Of a DNA stretch of 64,000 nucleotides, positions 1 to 8,446 are shown piece after piece. Numbering within the stretch: position 1 is the first letter of the stretch; each line of letters opens with the position of its first letter. Below the pieces are notes generated by a model. That model ran no database searches and had not been told where the DNA came from. It saw nothing but the letters and a program-made list of their open reading frames with translations. The position numbers were made by a program, and so were the translations under genes. This DNA comes from an uncultured Clostridia bacterium (GTDB lineage Bacteria > Bacillota > Clostridia > Christensenellales > Borkfalkiaceae): positions 1 to 64,000 of the forward strand of contig CANQJJ010000005.1 of the NCBI GenBank assembly GCA_947624215.1, read 5' to 3'.

Positions 1-62
1 AACAACCCTAACGCCAACATTACACCACAAATCAATGAAAGTAAAAAACTCATTTTCTTCAT
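1..62 (-). CDS. N-terminus of a secreted or membrane protein (partial, runs off left edge)
   Basis: Twenty codons are visible, reading MKKMSFLLSLICGVMLALGL. This is a short Lys-rich N-terminus followed by a hydrophobic stretch, as in a signal peptide or first membrane segment. An AAAGGAG ribosome binding site lies at 73-79, about 10 bases before the ATG at 60-62. The start is about 50 bases downstream of the stop of the sigma-factor partner gene and on the same strand, so it is probably the third gene of that operon. No function can be assigned from 20 residues. Confidence 0.65.
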   Translation of the reverse strand, partial: MKKMSFLLSLICGVMLALGL

Positions 63-110
63 TTTATTATATCTCCTTTGTTTTTATAAGAATTTCAATT
101 TAGTTTTCAC

Positions 111-926
111 TCATAATCCGAAGAGTTCTCGGTACCATTGTTGCTGAAAATCAGAAGCAACAGGATATAGCGCGGTATTTTTGGAAGAAAGACCGAAGAG
201 TTCGATTTCATCCCCTCTCCGTTCAAATTCCACATATAGAAAGGTATTGAATACAACATCGTCAATTCTTTGCAAATTTTTATCGTATAGGCAAAGATAA
301 GAATCTAAGATCAACATACTCCTCCCATCGGCTTCATGAAAAAGTGAATGCGGAATCGTCGCGGTGTAAGAATAGCACGGAGAATCCTCATGAAAAAACT
401 TATCCTCAAACGCCCCCACAACAAACACATCATATTTCTCATTGAGCCCCTCAGCCGCCGATTCCGAAAAGTCATTGAGGAGTTCCAGCGCTCCTTCACG
501 ATCGTATCTCCAATCAAAAGGACTGTCCGTAGCGGTTTCGTCATAAAATAATGAGAGCGGATAGAGCTCTTGAGCGGGAGAACGAACGATAAGCGAATAT
601 ACGGACAAATTCAAATAGATTTCCACGCCGACATCTCCGTTAGAATAAAAATTATTGTCAAATTTTACAGCACATATATACGGAGAGACTTGCTCCGTAA
701 ATGTCCCACTTCTGTTTGCAAGCCCAACGGGGAGGGCGACGGAGAGGACGAGCACGGCGGCAAGCGTAAAGGACACGGCAATTTTGAAAGGCTTTGACCG
801 CGTTACCCTATACCATGTCCGAGGTTTGGCCTCCGATAACGATAATCTTGCCGCGATGTTTTGGATGATGCGCTCCCGTGAACCCGCCCCGATAGAAATG
901 TTTCCGATGTTTTCAAACTGTGTCAT
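111..926 (-). CDS. Membrane-anchored protein encoded with an ECF sigma factor (putative anti-sigma or sensor)
   Basis: 271 residues starting MTQFENIGNIS. The ATG overlaps the TGA of the upstream sigma factor gene (ATGA at 923-926), with GGAGG at 931-935. About 45 N-terminal residues are cytoplasmic-looking, followed by one hydrophobic segment (roughly residues 46-66, FKIAVSFTLAAVLVLSVALPVG) and a long extracytoplasmic part rich in aromatic and acidic residues. Coupling to an ECF sigma gene and single-pass topology are typical of anti-sigma factors, but I see no zinc-binding HxxxCxxC motif. The role is therefore inferred from context only. A TACCATGTCCGAGG motif copy lies at 811-824, within the pre-membrane region. 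Confidence 0.75.
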   Translation of the reverse strand: MTQFENIGNISIGAGSRERIIQNIAARLSLSEAKPRTWYRVTRSKPFKIAVSFTLAAVLVLSVALPVGLANRSGTFTEQVSPYICAVKFDNNFYSNGDVGVEIYLNLSVYSLIVRSPAQELYPLSLFYDETATDSPFDWRYDREGALELLNDFSESAAEGLNEKYDVFVVGAFEDKFFHEDSPCYSYTATIPHSLFHEADGRSMLILDSYLCLYDKNLQRIDDVVFNTFLYVEFERRGDEIELFGLSSKNTALYPVASDFQQQWYRELFGL

Positions 927-1363
927 GATCCCTCCATATACTGCCTTAAACTCTTTCTTGCACGCTCCATGCGCTTGCGTACCGCTGCCTCGCCCATATG
1001 TAGCTGCCCGGCGATCTCCTTCGTCGTGTAACCTCCGAAGTAATACATCCACACCATCTCCCTGTCCTTCACGGAGAGCGCGCCAAGCGCCTCATAGAGG
1101 TCGTCCCCGATCGGCGAGACAGCGTAGTCGCTCTCGTCAAAGGCCGTCTCACGCCTCTTCTTTTTCAGTAGATTGATGCAGCGATTGACCGTCACCTTGG
1201 TGAGCCACGCCCTGCTCTTCCCCTCCCCCTTTTGCAGATAGGTGAGAAGAACATCCTGCACGACGTCCTCCGCGTCGGCCGCCGAACGCACGTAGAAGAG
1301 GGCAAGGCGATAGAGCGCGTTGCCGTACTCTTCAAACACTCTCTCGATCTCCGATCGCTCCAT
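923..1363 (-). CDS. RNA polymerase sigma factor, ECF (sigma-70) family
   Basis: 146 residues starting MERSEIERVFEEYGNALYRL. Region 2 (roughly 10-70) includes SAADAEDVVQDVLLTYL, matching the DAEDxxQDxF pattern that contacts the -10 element. Region 4 (roughly 95-142) includes LSVKDREMVWMYYFGGYTTKEIAGQLHMGEAAVRKRMERARKxL, a helix-turn-helix for the -35 element. There is no region 1.1 or 3, as expected for ECF sigmas. The ATG at 1361-1363 is chosen because GAGGAG lies 7 bases upstream; an in-frame ATG at 1385-1387 has no such site. The gene is translationally coupled to the membrane protein after it. A TATACT box lies just upstream of the alternative start. Confidence 0.92.
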   Translation of the reverse strand: MERSEIERVFEEYGNALYRLALFYVRSAADAEDVVQDVLLTYLQKGEGKSRAWLTKVTVNRCINLLKKKRRETAFDESDYAVSPIGDDLYEALGALSVKDREMVWMYYFGGYTTKEIAGQLHMGEAAVRKRMERARKSLRQYMEGS

Positions 1364-2142
1364 GGCACTCTCCTCGATGCTTTTCATAAGTATAACAATT
1401 TTGCAGACGGTTTTGTGACGAAAAAAGAAAAATTTTCCAAAAATTTTTTTAGGGGCGGGGAGGGATGTAAGGAAGGTTGCCTTGGGCGGTTGGAATGAAG
1501 AGGGTGAGTCCGATGAAAAGCTCCTCCTTGGGGAGGAGCTGTCACATCGTGACTGAGGTGGGGAATACAACTGTTCTTTCCGCTTTATGAGGAAAACCGA
1601 TCGAGTTTTATAAGGAAGGCCTATCATAGCCCCCACCCCCCTACCCCCCTCCCCAAGGAGGGGGTATCGCTTGCAATGGGCTCGATCGCCACCCCACCCA
1701 GCTCGATAAACGAACCATGCCTCTAAATACGTCACCCTGAACGTAGTTGAAGGGTCACCGCAGTTTATAATAAGGTGATGCTTCGACCTTGCTCAGTATG
1801 ACGTAATTTGGAATGCTTTGTTCGTTCACACGATACTTGGGCGTAGCAAGATTCTTCGCGGATGGGCAGTTCGCTCTAATTCACGCTCTATCAGCTCAGA
1901 ATGACGCTTTGATTGGGCTTGGTCGCCACCCCACCCCCCTACCCCCCTCCCATGGAGGGGGCACGCTCGGGTTAGACTTGGTCGGGCAGAATGACGCTCG
2001 GGTTGAGCTCGGTCGTCAATCGAAACCCCTCAGTCCCGCAAGGGCGCGGGCCAGCTCCCCTTACAGGGGCGCCAAGGGGTCGCTCATACGAGCTTGGGCG
2101 CCAAGGGACGCTCACACGAGCTTGAGCGCAAATATCGAGGAG
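1364..2142. repeat. Intergenic repeat mosaic 1
   Basis: This gap holds no gene I can support. It is built of modules that recur elsewhere in the window. At about 1505-1670 is the AGCTCCTCCTTGGGGAGGAG / TGACTGAGGTGGGGA module ending in a C-rich, G-rich hairpin. At about 1732-1800 is the GTCACCCTGAACGTAG module, with TTTATAATAAGGTGATG. At about 1840-1910 is the GCAAGATTCTTCGCGGATG / GGCTCAGAATGACGC module. At about 1925-1970 is a second C-rich hairpin, and at about 2025-2090 is the CGCGGGCCAGCTCCCCTTAC module. Open frames here are by-products of the repeats. Confidence 0.85.
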
Positions 2143-2144
2143 AT

Positions 2145-2171
2145 GAAAAAACGGCGCCCGGGGGCGCCGTT
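2145..2171 (-). terminator. Rho-independent terminator of the LysR gene
   Basis: On the minus strand an AACGGCGCCC/GGGCGCCGTT stem with a three-base loop is followed by a run of T, directly after the LysR-type gene stop. Confidence 0.85.
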
Positions 2172-2178
2172 TGCATTT

Positions 2179-3093
2179 TTATTCCGCGTCGAGCGGCTGG
2201 CCATTGTCTTCGAAGAGCCCGATGAAGGAGCGCAGGGCGAACGGCTTGTTGCTGTCTGCGGGAAGAGCCATCCCGATGGACCTCAGCGGCAGCGTGGGCT
2301 GGACGTTCAGCTCGTAGAGCAGCCCCTCTTGCAGCCGACGGAGCGCGTATTCGCGCGGGATACAGCCGATGCCCATGCCGTGCGTGACAAGCCGCTTCAT
2401 GAAATCCCAGCTGTCCACCTCCACCGACGGGGAGATCTTGACCCCGAAAGAGCGGCAATAATTCTCAAAGGAAGTGCGCGCGACGGTGTGCTCCTTCATG
2501 AGCAGAAGCGGAAACCGGCCGATGTCGCCGAGCGAGAGCTCGCCCCGCTCACAGAGGTGCGCATACGCCTTGCCCACCACGAAGACGTCGTGCAGGATGC
2601 AGATGGGATCGCCGAGCGCGATCTCGTTGTCGTCCGCGCAGGGCAGGTTGAGAAAGCCCACGTCGCAGCGGTCGGTCTTCAAATACTCGATGATCTTGGG
2701 CGAGACGTCTGAGATGAGCTCGATCTTGACCTGCGGGTAGCGGTTGCGGTATTCGACGATCTTGCCCGAGAGAATATATTGGAAAATGGATGCCGAGGCC
2801 CCGATGCGGAGGGTGCCCGTCGGCGTCTCCCTGAGCTCGGCGAGCTTTTCCTCTACCCCGCTGAGCAGTTTCAACGCCTTTTCGACGTCCTTGTAGACGA
2901 GCTCCCCGCCCTGTGCCGTGAGCTCCATGCCCTTGCGCATGCGGTTGAAGAGCGGCGTGCCGAGCTGGGCCTCGAGCTGCTTGATGGCCTGCGAAATGGC
3001 GGGCTGGGAGATATACAGCTCCTCCGCGGCCTTCGTCAGGCTGCCGCACCGCGCGACTGTGTAAAATACCCTATATAAATCGAGATTGACCAT
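2179..3093 (-). CDS. LysR-family transcriptional regulator
   Basis: 304 residues, the usual length for the family. The N-terminal winged helix-turn-helix spans roughly residues 1-62, with the classic GSLTKAAEELYISQPAISQAIKQLEAQLGTPLFNR sequence. The effector domain (roughly 90-295) begins GTLRIGASASIFQYILSGKIVEYRNRYPQVKIEL, the periplasmic-binding-protein fold. GGAGG lies 7 bases before the ATG. The gene stands between mnmE and a repeat block, so neither neighbour suggests a target or ligand. A GACATGGGGTGCC sequence upstream (about 3171-3183) is a degenerate relative of the iterated motif described in the findings. Confidence 0.95.
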   Translation of the reverse strand: MVNLDLYRVFYTVARCGSLTKAAEELYISQPAISQAIKQLEAQLGTPLFNRMRKGMELTAQGGELVYKDVEKALKLLSGVEEKLAELRETPTGTLRIGASASIFQYILSGKIVEYRNRYPQVKIELISDVSPKIIEYLKTDRCDVGFLNLPCADDNEIALGDPICILHDVFVVGKAYAHLCERGELSLGDIGRFPLLLMKEHTVARTSFENYCRSFGVKISPSVEVDSWDFMKRLVTHGMGIGCIPREYALRRLQEGLLYELNVQPTLPLRSIGMALPADSNKPFALRSFIGLFEDNGQPLDAE

Positions 3094-3200
3094 GATCCGG
3101 CCTCCTTGTTTGCTCGCTTGCTTGTTTGCTCATTTGCCCGCTACGCCAGCGCCGCAGGGGGTATACCGCAGACATGGGGTGCCCCGACGACGTGAACGGC

Positions 3201-4508
3201 TCACTTTCCGACGCAGAATTTCTCAAAGATCTCCGCGATGACTGCCTCCGAAGCCGTCTCGCCCGTGATCTCGCCGAGTGCGGTGTAGGCAGCGCGGAGT
3301 TCCTCGGCATAGAGTTCGGGGGGAAGCCCGCCGCGGATCATTTCGCATGCGGTGTGCGCCGAAGCCCGTGCCCGGCCGAGCGCGCGGTAGTGCCGCTCCT
3401 CCATGAGGAAGGCGCCGTCGTTCTCCCGCCCGAAGCCGCGTTCATACATGAGCGCTCTGAGCGCGTCCAACCCCTCGCCCGTGAGAGAGGAGACAGACAG
3501 ATCGCACCCCGCCTTGGCACCGAGGTCGCACTTGGCCCCCACGGTGATGACGGGCGTACCCGCGGGAAAGACGGGCGCGTCGCCCTCCTCTTTGAGGTAG
3601 AGGATGAGGTCGGAGGCCTCCATGGCCTGCCCTGCGCGGCGGATACCCTCCCGCTCGATGTCGTCTTCCCCCTCGCGGAGCCCCGCCGTGTCCGTGAGCA
3701 CGAAGCGCACGCCGCGGATCGTGAGGCTCTCCTCGACGGTATCGCGCGTGGTCCCGGCAGTCTCCGAGACGATCGCACGGCCGTAGCCGAGAAGGGCGTT
3801 GAAGAGCGAACTCTTGCCCGCGTTCGGCCTGCCCACGATGGCAACGCGGACGCCGTCTTTGAGGCGTCTTCCCGCGCTGTATTGGGCGAGCAGACGGCTT
3901 AGCGAAGCCTCGATCTCGGACATGGTACCCTCGATTTCCGTCCGTGACTGTAAATTCAGATCCTCCTCGGGGTAATCGAGATCAGCCTCCACACTCGCGA
4001 GCGCCGTCTTCAAAAGCGCCTGCATGCGTCTGCCCTCGCGGGCAAGTTTTTCGCCGTAGAGGGAGTAGCCGGCACGCACCTCGGCCTCCGAACGGGCATT
4101 GATCATGTCTGCCATGCCCTCGGCCGCGGAAAGGGAGAGCTTGCCGTTCAAAAAGGCGCGCTTGGTGAATTCCCCCCGCTCGGCGAGGCGTGCCCCCAAG
4201 GCGACGGTGCGGCGGAGGACGGCGCGGGCGATCTCGTTGCCGCCGTGGCAGTGGAACTCGACGACGTCTTCCCCCGTGAACGAGCGCGGGGCGGCGAAAT
4301 AGACGACGAGGCCGCGGTCTTTCAGAGTGCCCGCGTCGATCTCGGCGGGATACATACGGTTGGGTTCGAAGAAAGCGACGGGGCACATCGCGTGCGCAAT
4401 ATCGAGGACCCCCTCCCCGCTCATGCGGACGATGGCGATCCCCCCCGCCCCCTGCGCGGTGGCAATGGCGGAGATGACGGCTGTATTATAAGCGTAGGTT
4501 CTTGTCAA
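3201..4508 (-). CDS. mnmE: tRNA modification GTPase MnmE
   Basis: 435 residues. With MnmG, MnmE makes 5-carboxymethylaminomethyluridine at the wobble position of several tRNAs. Visible parts are the N-terminal folate-binding region (ISAIATAQGAGGIAIVRMSG), a helical domain, an inserted G domain with GRPNAGKSS (P-loop), a DTAGLRE switch and a degenerate G4, and the C-terminal FCVGK, where the Cys is the family's catalytic residue. The likely start is TTG at 4506-4508, since the frame has no ATG upstream that keeps the alignment. No good Shine-Dalgarno precedes it, but a seven-codon leader ORF overlaps it. A TMSEIEAS stretch is encoded by a CGGACATGGTACC motif copy (3917-3929). Confidence 0.95.
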   Translation of the reverse strand: MTRTYAYNTAVISAIATAQGAGGIAIVRMSGEGVLDIAHAMCPVAFFEPNRMYPAEIDAGTLKDRGLVVYFAAPRSFTGEDVVEFHCHGGNEIARAVLRRTVALGARLAERGEFTKRAFLNGKLSLSAAEGMADMINARSEAEVRAGYSLYGEKLAREGRRMQALLKTALASVEADLDYPEEDLNLQSRTEIEGTMSEIEASLSRLLAQYSAGRRLKDGVRVAIVGRPNAGKSSLFNALLGYGRAIVSETAGTTRDTVEESLTIRGVRFVLTDTAGLREGEDDIEREGIRRAGQAMEASDLILYLKEEGDAPVFPAGTPVITVGAKCDLGAKAGCDLSVSSLTGEGLDALRALMYERGFGRENDGAFLMEERHYRALGRARASAHTACEMIRGGLPPELYAEELRAAYTALGEITGETASEAVIAEIFEKFCVGK

Positions 4509-4528
4509 TGCAGTATTCTCGCATTCAT
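4505..4528 (-). other. Candidate leader ORF overlapping the mnmE start
   Basis: ATG AAT GCG AGA ATA CTG CAT TGA reads MNARILH. Its TGA overlaps the TTG start of mnmE (TTGA). It lies in the predicted mnmE leader and could bring ribosomes to the weak TTG start by termination-reinitiation. It is a short frame and could be chance. Confidence 0.35.
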
Positions 4529-4549
4529 TATAAGATGGGTTTATAGTTC

Positions 4550-4578
4550 ATTATAACAGAGACAGGGCGGTTTGTAAA
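4550..4578 (-). promoter_or_regulatory. Predicted mnmE promoter
   Basis: TTTACA (4573-4578), a 17-base spacer and TATAAT (4550-4555) read on the minus strand. The predicted start is near 4543, about 35 bases before the TTG. Confidence 0.65.
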
Positions 4579-4624
4579 ATGATTTTCGGTGAAAATTGAC
4601 AAAAATTCAACATTTTTGGAGCAT

Positions 4625-4925
4625 TGGCGGTATTTTAGGGCATAGGGGTTCACGTCCGATGCCCTTACGCACCGAAGGGGGTTCCCTCATCCGCCCTCAT
4701 CTGCCCTCATCCGCCCTACGGGCGCCTTCCCCATGGGGGAAGGCGAGGGGTCGCTCACACGAGGCCCCGGCGCCACCCCACCCCCCTACCCCCCTCCCAT
4801 GGAGGGGGCACGCGCGGATTGGGGTTGGTCGGGCAAAATGACGCGCTGATTGGGGTTGATCGGGCAAAATGACGCGTGGGTTGGGGTTGGGCGGACACAC
4901 GCCCCATCCCTTTCCCCATTGTATA
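4625..4925. repeat. Intergenic repeat mosaic 2
   Basis: Non-coding. Contains the TCATCCGCCCTACGGG / CCTTCCCC module (about 4680-4755), the C-rich/G-rich hairpin module (about 4775-4810) and several GGGTTGGGGTTGGTCGGGCA / AATGACGC tails. No gene is supported. Confidence 0.8.
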
Positions 4926-4927
4926 AA

Positions 4928-4952
4928 AAAGAAACAGCGGGGCTGTTTCTTT
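4928..4952 (-). terminator. Terminator of the membrane protein gene
   Basis: AAAGAAACAGC/GCTGTTTCTTT 11-base stem with a three-base loop, followed on the minus strand by a T run, just after the stop at 4960. Confidence 0.85.
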
Positions 4953-4959
4953 GGTGTGT

Positions 4960-5937
4960 TCAAAAATCCGAGAAAGGGTCGTCGCCCGAGGGCGGTTGCG
5001 TGCCGCCTGCGTTGCCGCCTGCGTTGCCGCCGGTGTTGTCTGCGCCGTTGCCTGCGTTGCCGCCCGACCCACCGAAATCCGAGAAGGGATCCTCGGGAGG
5101 GTTTGGCTGTTGCGGGGCGCCGTAGCCGCCTCCATAAGGGCCGTTCCCGTACCCGCCGCCTGCATAAGGGCCGTTCCCGTAGGGTCCCTGCGGGCCGTAT
5201 TGCTGCTGGGAACGCCGCGCCATCTCCTCCATCCGCTTGCGCATGTACTCGTTGTAATCGACGGCCGCGTTGTTCCGCACGGCAAAGATCGTCAGCCCGC
5301 GGAAGGGAAGCAGGGCGCTCAGGAAGGCCATTAAGATGGGCCCGCGCGCGTAGTACTTCCTGAAAAACGCGATGAACAGCACGAAGAGCAGAACGATGAG
5401 GATGAAGTCGAGCACCGTTTCGATGGCGCTGAACCCATAGCGGAAGTCGTAGAGCCATCTCAGCCCCTGCGGAATGTGCGAGGGCACGACTTCGATGGTG
5501 CGGTAGCTCTCACCCGTGATCTGGTTGTAGCCCACCCCCCCGTCGCTATACTGCAAAAAGACGAAGGACGAGATGAGCGTGAGGGCGCTTACCACGCAGT
5601 AAAGCCCCTCTGCAATGGCCGCGTACAGCCCCGTGCGCTTCATCTTCTGCCCGAAGAAATACGCCTCGCCCGCGAGCTTGCCCGCATACCATGTGTTCAG
5701 GAAGGGGATGAAGCCCATCCACGCATGCGGAATGCCGGCGCGCTTTGCCATCTTCATGAGCCCGATGCCCCCGAGAACGGTCAGGACAATGTATACCCCC
5801 CCGCCCACGCAGGCACAGATGATGTACTCGCGAAGAATGATCGTGAGCGCCTCGGCGACCGTCTCCACGTCGAGCCGGAACAGGCCGAACGCCTCGAGAA
5901 TGTATTGCGCCGTGATGACAAATTGGAAAAATTCCAT
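4960..5937 (-). CDS. Polytopic membrane protein with a Gly/Asn-rich C-terminal tail
   Basis: 325 residues, not assigned to a named family. Hydrophobic segments are visible at roughly residues 30-60, 90-120 and 190-215, separated by short loops including IPHAWMGFIPFLNTWYAGKLAGE. The last ~95 residues are low complexity: repeated NGPYAGGGYGNGPYGGG units, then two copies of DPFSDF separated by a GGNAG-rich spacer, the second at the very C-terminus. The duplicated DPFSDF could be a short binding motif. A good GGAGG precedes the ATG. The gene lies close to truA on the same strand, with only 9 bases between them, so the two may share a transcript. Confidence 0.85.
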   Translation of the reverse strand: MEFFQFVITAQYILEAFGLFRLDVETVAEALTIILREYIICACVGGGVYIVLTVLGGIGLMKMAKRAGIPHAWMGFIPFLNTWYAGKLAGEAYFFGQKMKRTGLYAAIAEGLYCVVSALTLISSFVFLQYSDGGVGYNQITGESYRTIEVVPSHIPQGLRWLYDFRYGFSAIETVLDFILIVLLFVLFIAFFRKYYARGPILMAFLSALLPFRGLTIFAVRNNAAVDYNEYMRKRMEEMARRSQQQYGPQGPYGNGPYAGGGYGNGPYGGGYGAPQQPNPPEDPFSDFGGSGGNAGNGADNTGGNAGGNAGGTQPPSGDDPFSDF

Positions 5938-5946
5938 AGTTCCTCC

Positions 5947-6717
5947 TTACTCGCCCTCCCCGAAGAGGGAGATGCCATAGTCGACCGCTTCCAACGTGAG
6001 CCCCGCGGGGGGCATCGTCCCGGCAATCAGCGAGCGCCCGCCGCCCTCAAAGGCGCGCGCAATGTTTTCCGTTCCCTTGCCGCATCCCACGGCATAAATT
6101 TCGCCCGCGAGAATGCGTACCATGTTGTATAAAAACCCGCTTCCCGTGACCTCGATCTCGTACATGGTATGGTCCTTTTGCGTCTGCATGCGGATGACAA
6201 TGCCGTGGACCGTGCGCACGGTGGTCTTCGCGGAGGACCCCGTCGAGGAGAAGGCCGCGAAGTCGTGTTCGCCCGAGAGAAGCCCCGCCGCCGCCTGCAT
6301 GCGCCCGAGCTCGGGCGTCTCGCGGACGCGGACGGCATAACGGGAGAGGAGAGGCAGTTCGCAGGCCGCCGTGTAGAAACGGTAGATGTACGTCTTCTTT
6401 TTCGCGCCCCGCGTGACATCGAACCCCTCCGGGGCCGCCGCCGAAGCCAAAACCTTGCAGTCGGGCGGGAGGCGTACGTTCATACACTCGCGCAGTTTCC
6501 CGGGCGGGATCGCCGTCTCGCCGTCGAGGTGGCAGACCTGCCCCCGCGCATGCACGCCCGCATCCGTTCTCCCGCTCGCCGTGACGCGGGTGGGAGCGCC
6601 GAAGACTTCTTCCGCCGCATGTTCGAGGACGCCCTGCACCGTGCGCTCACCGCGCTTTTGGCGCTGGTAGCCCGCAAAGTGCGTGCCGTCATAGGAGACG
6701 AGGAGAACGTATCTCAC
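5947..6717 (-). CDS. truA: tRNA pseudouridine synthase A
   Basis: 256 residues. TruA isomerises uridines 38-40 of the anticodon arm. The start is GTG at 6715-6717, overlapping the TGA of ecfT (GTGA), with GGGAGGGG upstream; it gives the canonical N-terminus (M)RYVLLVSYDGTHFAGYQRQK. The catalytic aspartate is in ASGRTDAGVHARGQVCHL (about residues 46-62). The second half carries TYIYRFY and GSGFLYNMVRILAGEIYAVGCGK, which are TruA hallmarks. It is the last gene of ecfA1-ecfA2-ecfT-truA, an arrangement known from Bacillus and many Firmicutes. Confidence 0.96.
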   Translation of the reverse strand: MRYVLLVSYDGTHFAGYQRQKRGERTVQGVLEHAAEEVFGAPTRVTASGRTDAGVHARGQVCHLDGETAIPPGKLRECMNVRLPPDCKVLASAAAPEGFDVTRGAKKKTYIYRFYTAACELPLLSRYAVRVRETPELGRMQAAAGLLSGEHDFAAFSSTGSSAKTTVRTVHGIVIRMQTQKDHTMYEIEVTGSGFLYNMVRILAGEIYAVGCGKGTENIARAFEGGGRSLIAGTMPPAGLTLEAVDYGISLFGEGE

Positions 6718-7526
6718 AATACCCCTCCCACATACACCCTCAGCAGGATGACGCCCGCGAGCATGGCCGCCCCGATGAGAAAGGCGACGAGGTCTCCCCA
6801 CCCGAAGCGGAGTTTTTTATACTTGGTGCGCGTCTTGCCGCCCATGTAACAGCGGGCCTCCATGGCCTCGCCGAGCTCGTCTGCACGCCGCAGGGCCGAG
6901 ATGAGCAGGGGCACGAGCACGGGGATGAACGCCTTGATGCGCGTGACGATGTTTTTGGACTCGAAGTCTGCCCCGCGCGCCTTTTGGGCGTTTTGGATGC
7001 GGCCCGTCTCCTCGGTGAGCACGGGGATCATGCGGAGCGCGATGCTCATGATGAGTGCGAGCTCGTGCACGGGGAAACGGATGAGCTTGAGGGGATAGAG
7101 CAGGCTCTCGACGCCGTCGGTGAGCGCGACGGGGGTGGTCGTATACGTCAGAAGAGAGGAGCAGATGACGAGGAGCACGAGCCTGAGCACGAGGAAGACG
7201 GAGAAAATGATGCCCTCCTTGGAGACCGTGATGACGCCATAGCTCCAATAGACCGTCTCGCCGGCATAGAAGAAGACGTTGATGACGGCCGTGAACAGCA
7301 CGAGGAAGATGACCCCGCGCACAGAGCGGAGGACTTTCCACGGCGGGATGTGCGAGAGGAGCACGGCGAGCAGCAATACCCCCGCGCACACGAGCAGTCC
7401 CCAAAAGCTGTTCGCGACAAAGATGACGACGATGAACGCGATGAGAAAGAGCAGTTTGAGGCGGGGATCGAGGCGGTGGATGGCCGAATCCACGGGATAG
7501 TATTGGCCAAAGGAGACGTCTTTCAT
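6714..7526 (-). CDS. ecfT: Energy-coupling factor transporter transmembrane protein EcfT
   Basis: 270 residues starting MKDVSFGQYYPVDSAIHRLDPRLKLLF. The ATG overlaps the ecfA2 stop (ATGA at 7523-7526). EcfT couples the two ATPases to exchangeable substrate-binding S components in vitamin and metal uptake. Several hydrophobic segments fill residues ~25-130. The cytoplasmic coupling helices carry Ala-Arg-Gly motifs, here NAQKARGADFE and a later MEARCYMGGKTRT. No S component is encoded in the window, so the substrates are unknown and the module probably serves several dispersed S proteins. Confidence 0.95.
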   Translation of the reverse strand: MKDVSFGQYYPVDSAIHRLDPRLKLLFLIAFIVVIFVANSFWGLLVCAGVLLLAVLLSHIPPWKVLRSVRGVIFLVLFTAVINVFFYAGETVYWSYGVITVSKEGIIFSVFLVLRLVLLVICSSLLTYTTTPVALTDGVESLLYPLKLIRFPVHELALIMSIALRMIPVLTEETGRIQNAQKARGADFESKNIVTRIKAFIPVLVPLLISALRRADELGEAMEARCYMGGKTRTKYKKLRFGWGDLVAFLIGAAMLAGVILLRVYVGGVL

Positions 7527-8446
7527 GCCTGCCCCCGCTTTGCGAGCACGGCCTTGACGAAGCCGTCCGCAGTGAGATCGCAGTCGATCTCGATCCCACG
7601 CGCGCTGAGTTCGCGGCAAAGTTTTGCGACGAGCGGGATGTCGAGCCCCATGCCGAGGAGCTCGTCCGCATGCTTGAAGAGCTCACGGGGCGGGAGGACG
7701 TATTTCACCCTTCCATCCTCGAAGACCGCGGACATGGTACAGTTCTCCGCGATCTCATCCATGTCGTGGGAGACGATGATGACCGTCTTGCACCACGTCT
7801 CGTGCAGGCTGTGGAGGAGCCGTGCCACCTCTTTTTTGCCGAGGGGATCCAACCCCGCCGCGGGCTCGTCGAGGATGAGCACTTCGGGCTTCGTGACGAT
7901 GACGCCTGCGATGGCGGCACGGCGCTTTTGTCCGCCCGAGAGGTCGAAGGGAGACTTCTCGGCGACTTCCTCATAGGAGAGGCCCACGGCCGTGAGTGCC
8001 TCGCGCACAGCCCGTTCGATCTCCTCCGCCGAAGGTTGCGACTTCTTGTCTGCAAAACTTTTGAGTCCGAAGGCAACGTCGTCCTTCACCGTCTCGGCAA
8101 AGAGCTGTTGCTCGGGGTATTGGAAGACGATGCCCACCTTTTTGCGGAGGGCGGTAAAGTCCGTCTTGCGGTCGGTGAGGTCGAACTCCCCCACCCTGAG
8201 CACGGGCGCGGGCGGCAGTACTTCCCCCCTCTTTGCCCTGCGCTTTTTGGGATGCTTTTGCGAGGACGGCAGACGGATGAGACCGTTCAGATGCTGGACG
8301 AAGGTGGACTTCCCGCTCCCCGTGTGGCCGAGGATGCCGAAGAACTCCCCCTCCTCGATGGTGAGGGTGACGTCGTCGAGGGCGCGCGCCGCAAAAGGGG
8401 TGCCCTCATTGTAGGTATATGTGAGGTGTTCGGCTACGATCCGCAT
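7523..8446 (-). CDS. ecfA2: Energy-coupling factor transporter ATP-binding protein EcfA2
   Basis: 307 residues. Walker A is GHTGSGKST, the Q loop is FQYPEQQLF, the signature is LSGGQKRRAAIAG and Walker B is VLILDEPAAGLDP. About 20 residues rich in Lys/Arg/Pro (SSQKHPKKRRAKRGEVLPPA) are inserted after LNGLIRLP, an extension not seen in the paralogue next door. The start overlaps the end of ecfA1 by 13 bases, with AAAGGAG six bases upstream. One copy of the iterated motif (CGCGGACATGGTACAG, about 7727-7742) is read through in the second half of the gene. Confidence 0.95.
   Translation of the reverse strand: MRIVAEHLTYTYNEGTPFAARALDDVTLTIEEGEFFGILGHTGSGKSTFVQHLNGLIRLPSSQKHPKKRRAKRGEVLPPAPVLRVGEFDLTDRKTDFTALRKKVGIVFQYPEQQLFAETVKDDVAFGLKSFADKKSQPSAEEIERAVREALTAVGLSYEEVAEKSPFDLSGGQKRRAAIAGVIVTKPEVLILDEPAAGLDPLGKKEVARLLHSLHETWCKTVIIVSHDMDEIAENCTMSAVFEDGRVKYVLPPRELFKHADELLGMGLDIPLVAKLCRELSARGIEIDCDLTADGFVKAVLAKRGQA

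Noticed and set aside
923-1735. A longer start for the ECF sigma factor, at 1735
   Set aside because: It would run through a repeat module and add a Pro/Ser-rich non-homologous stretch. The ATG at 1363 has a ribosome binding site and gives the family length.
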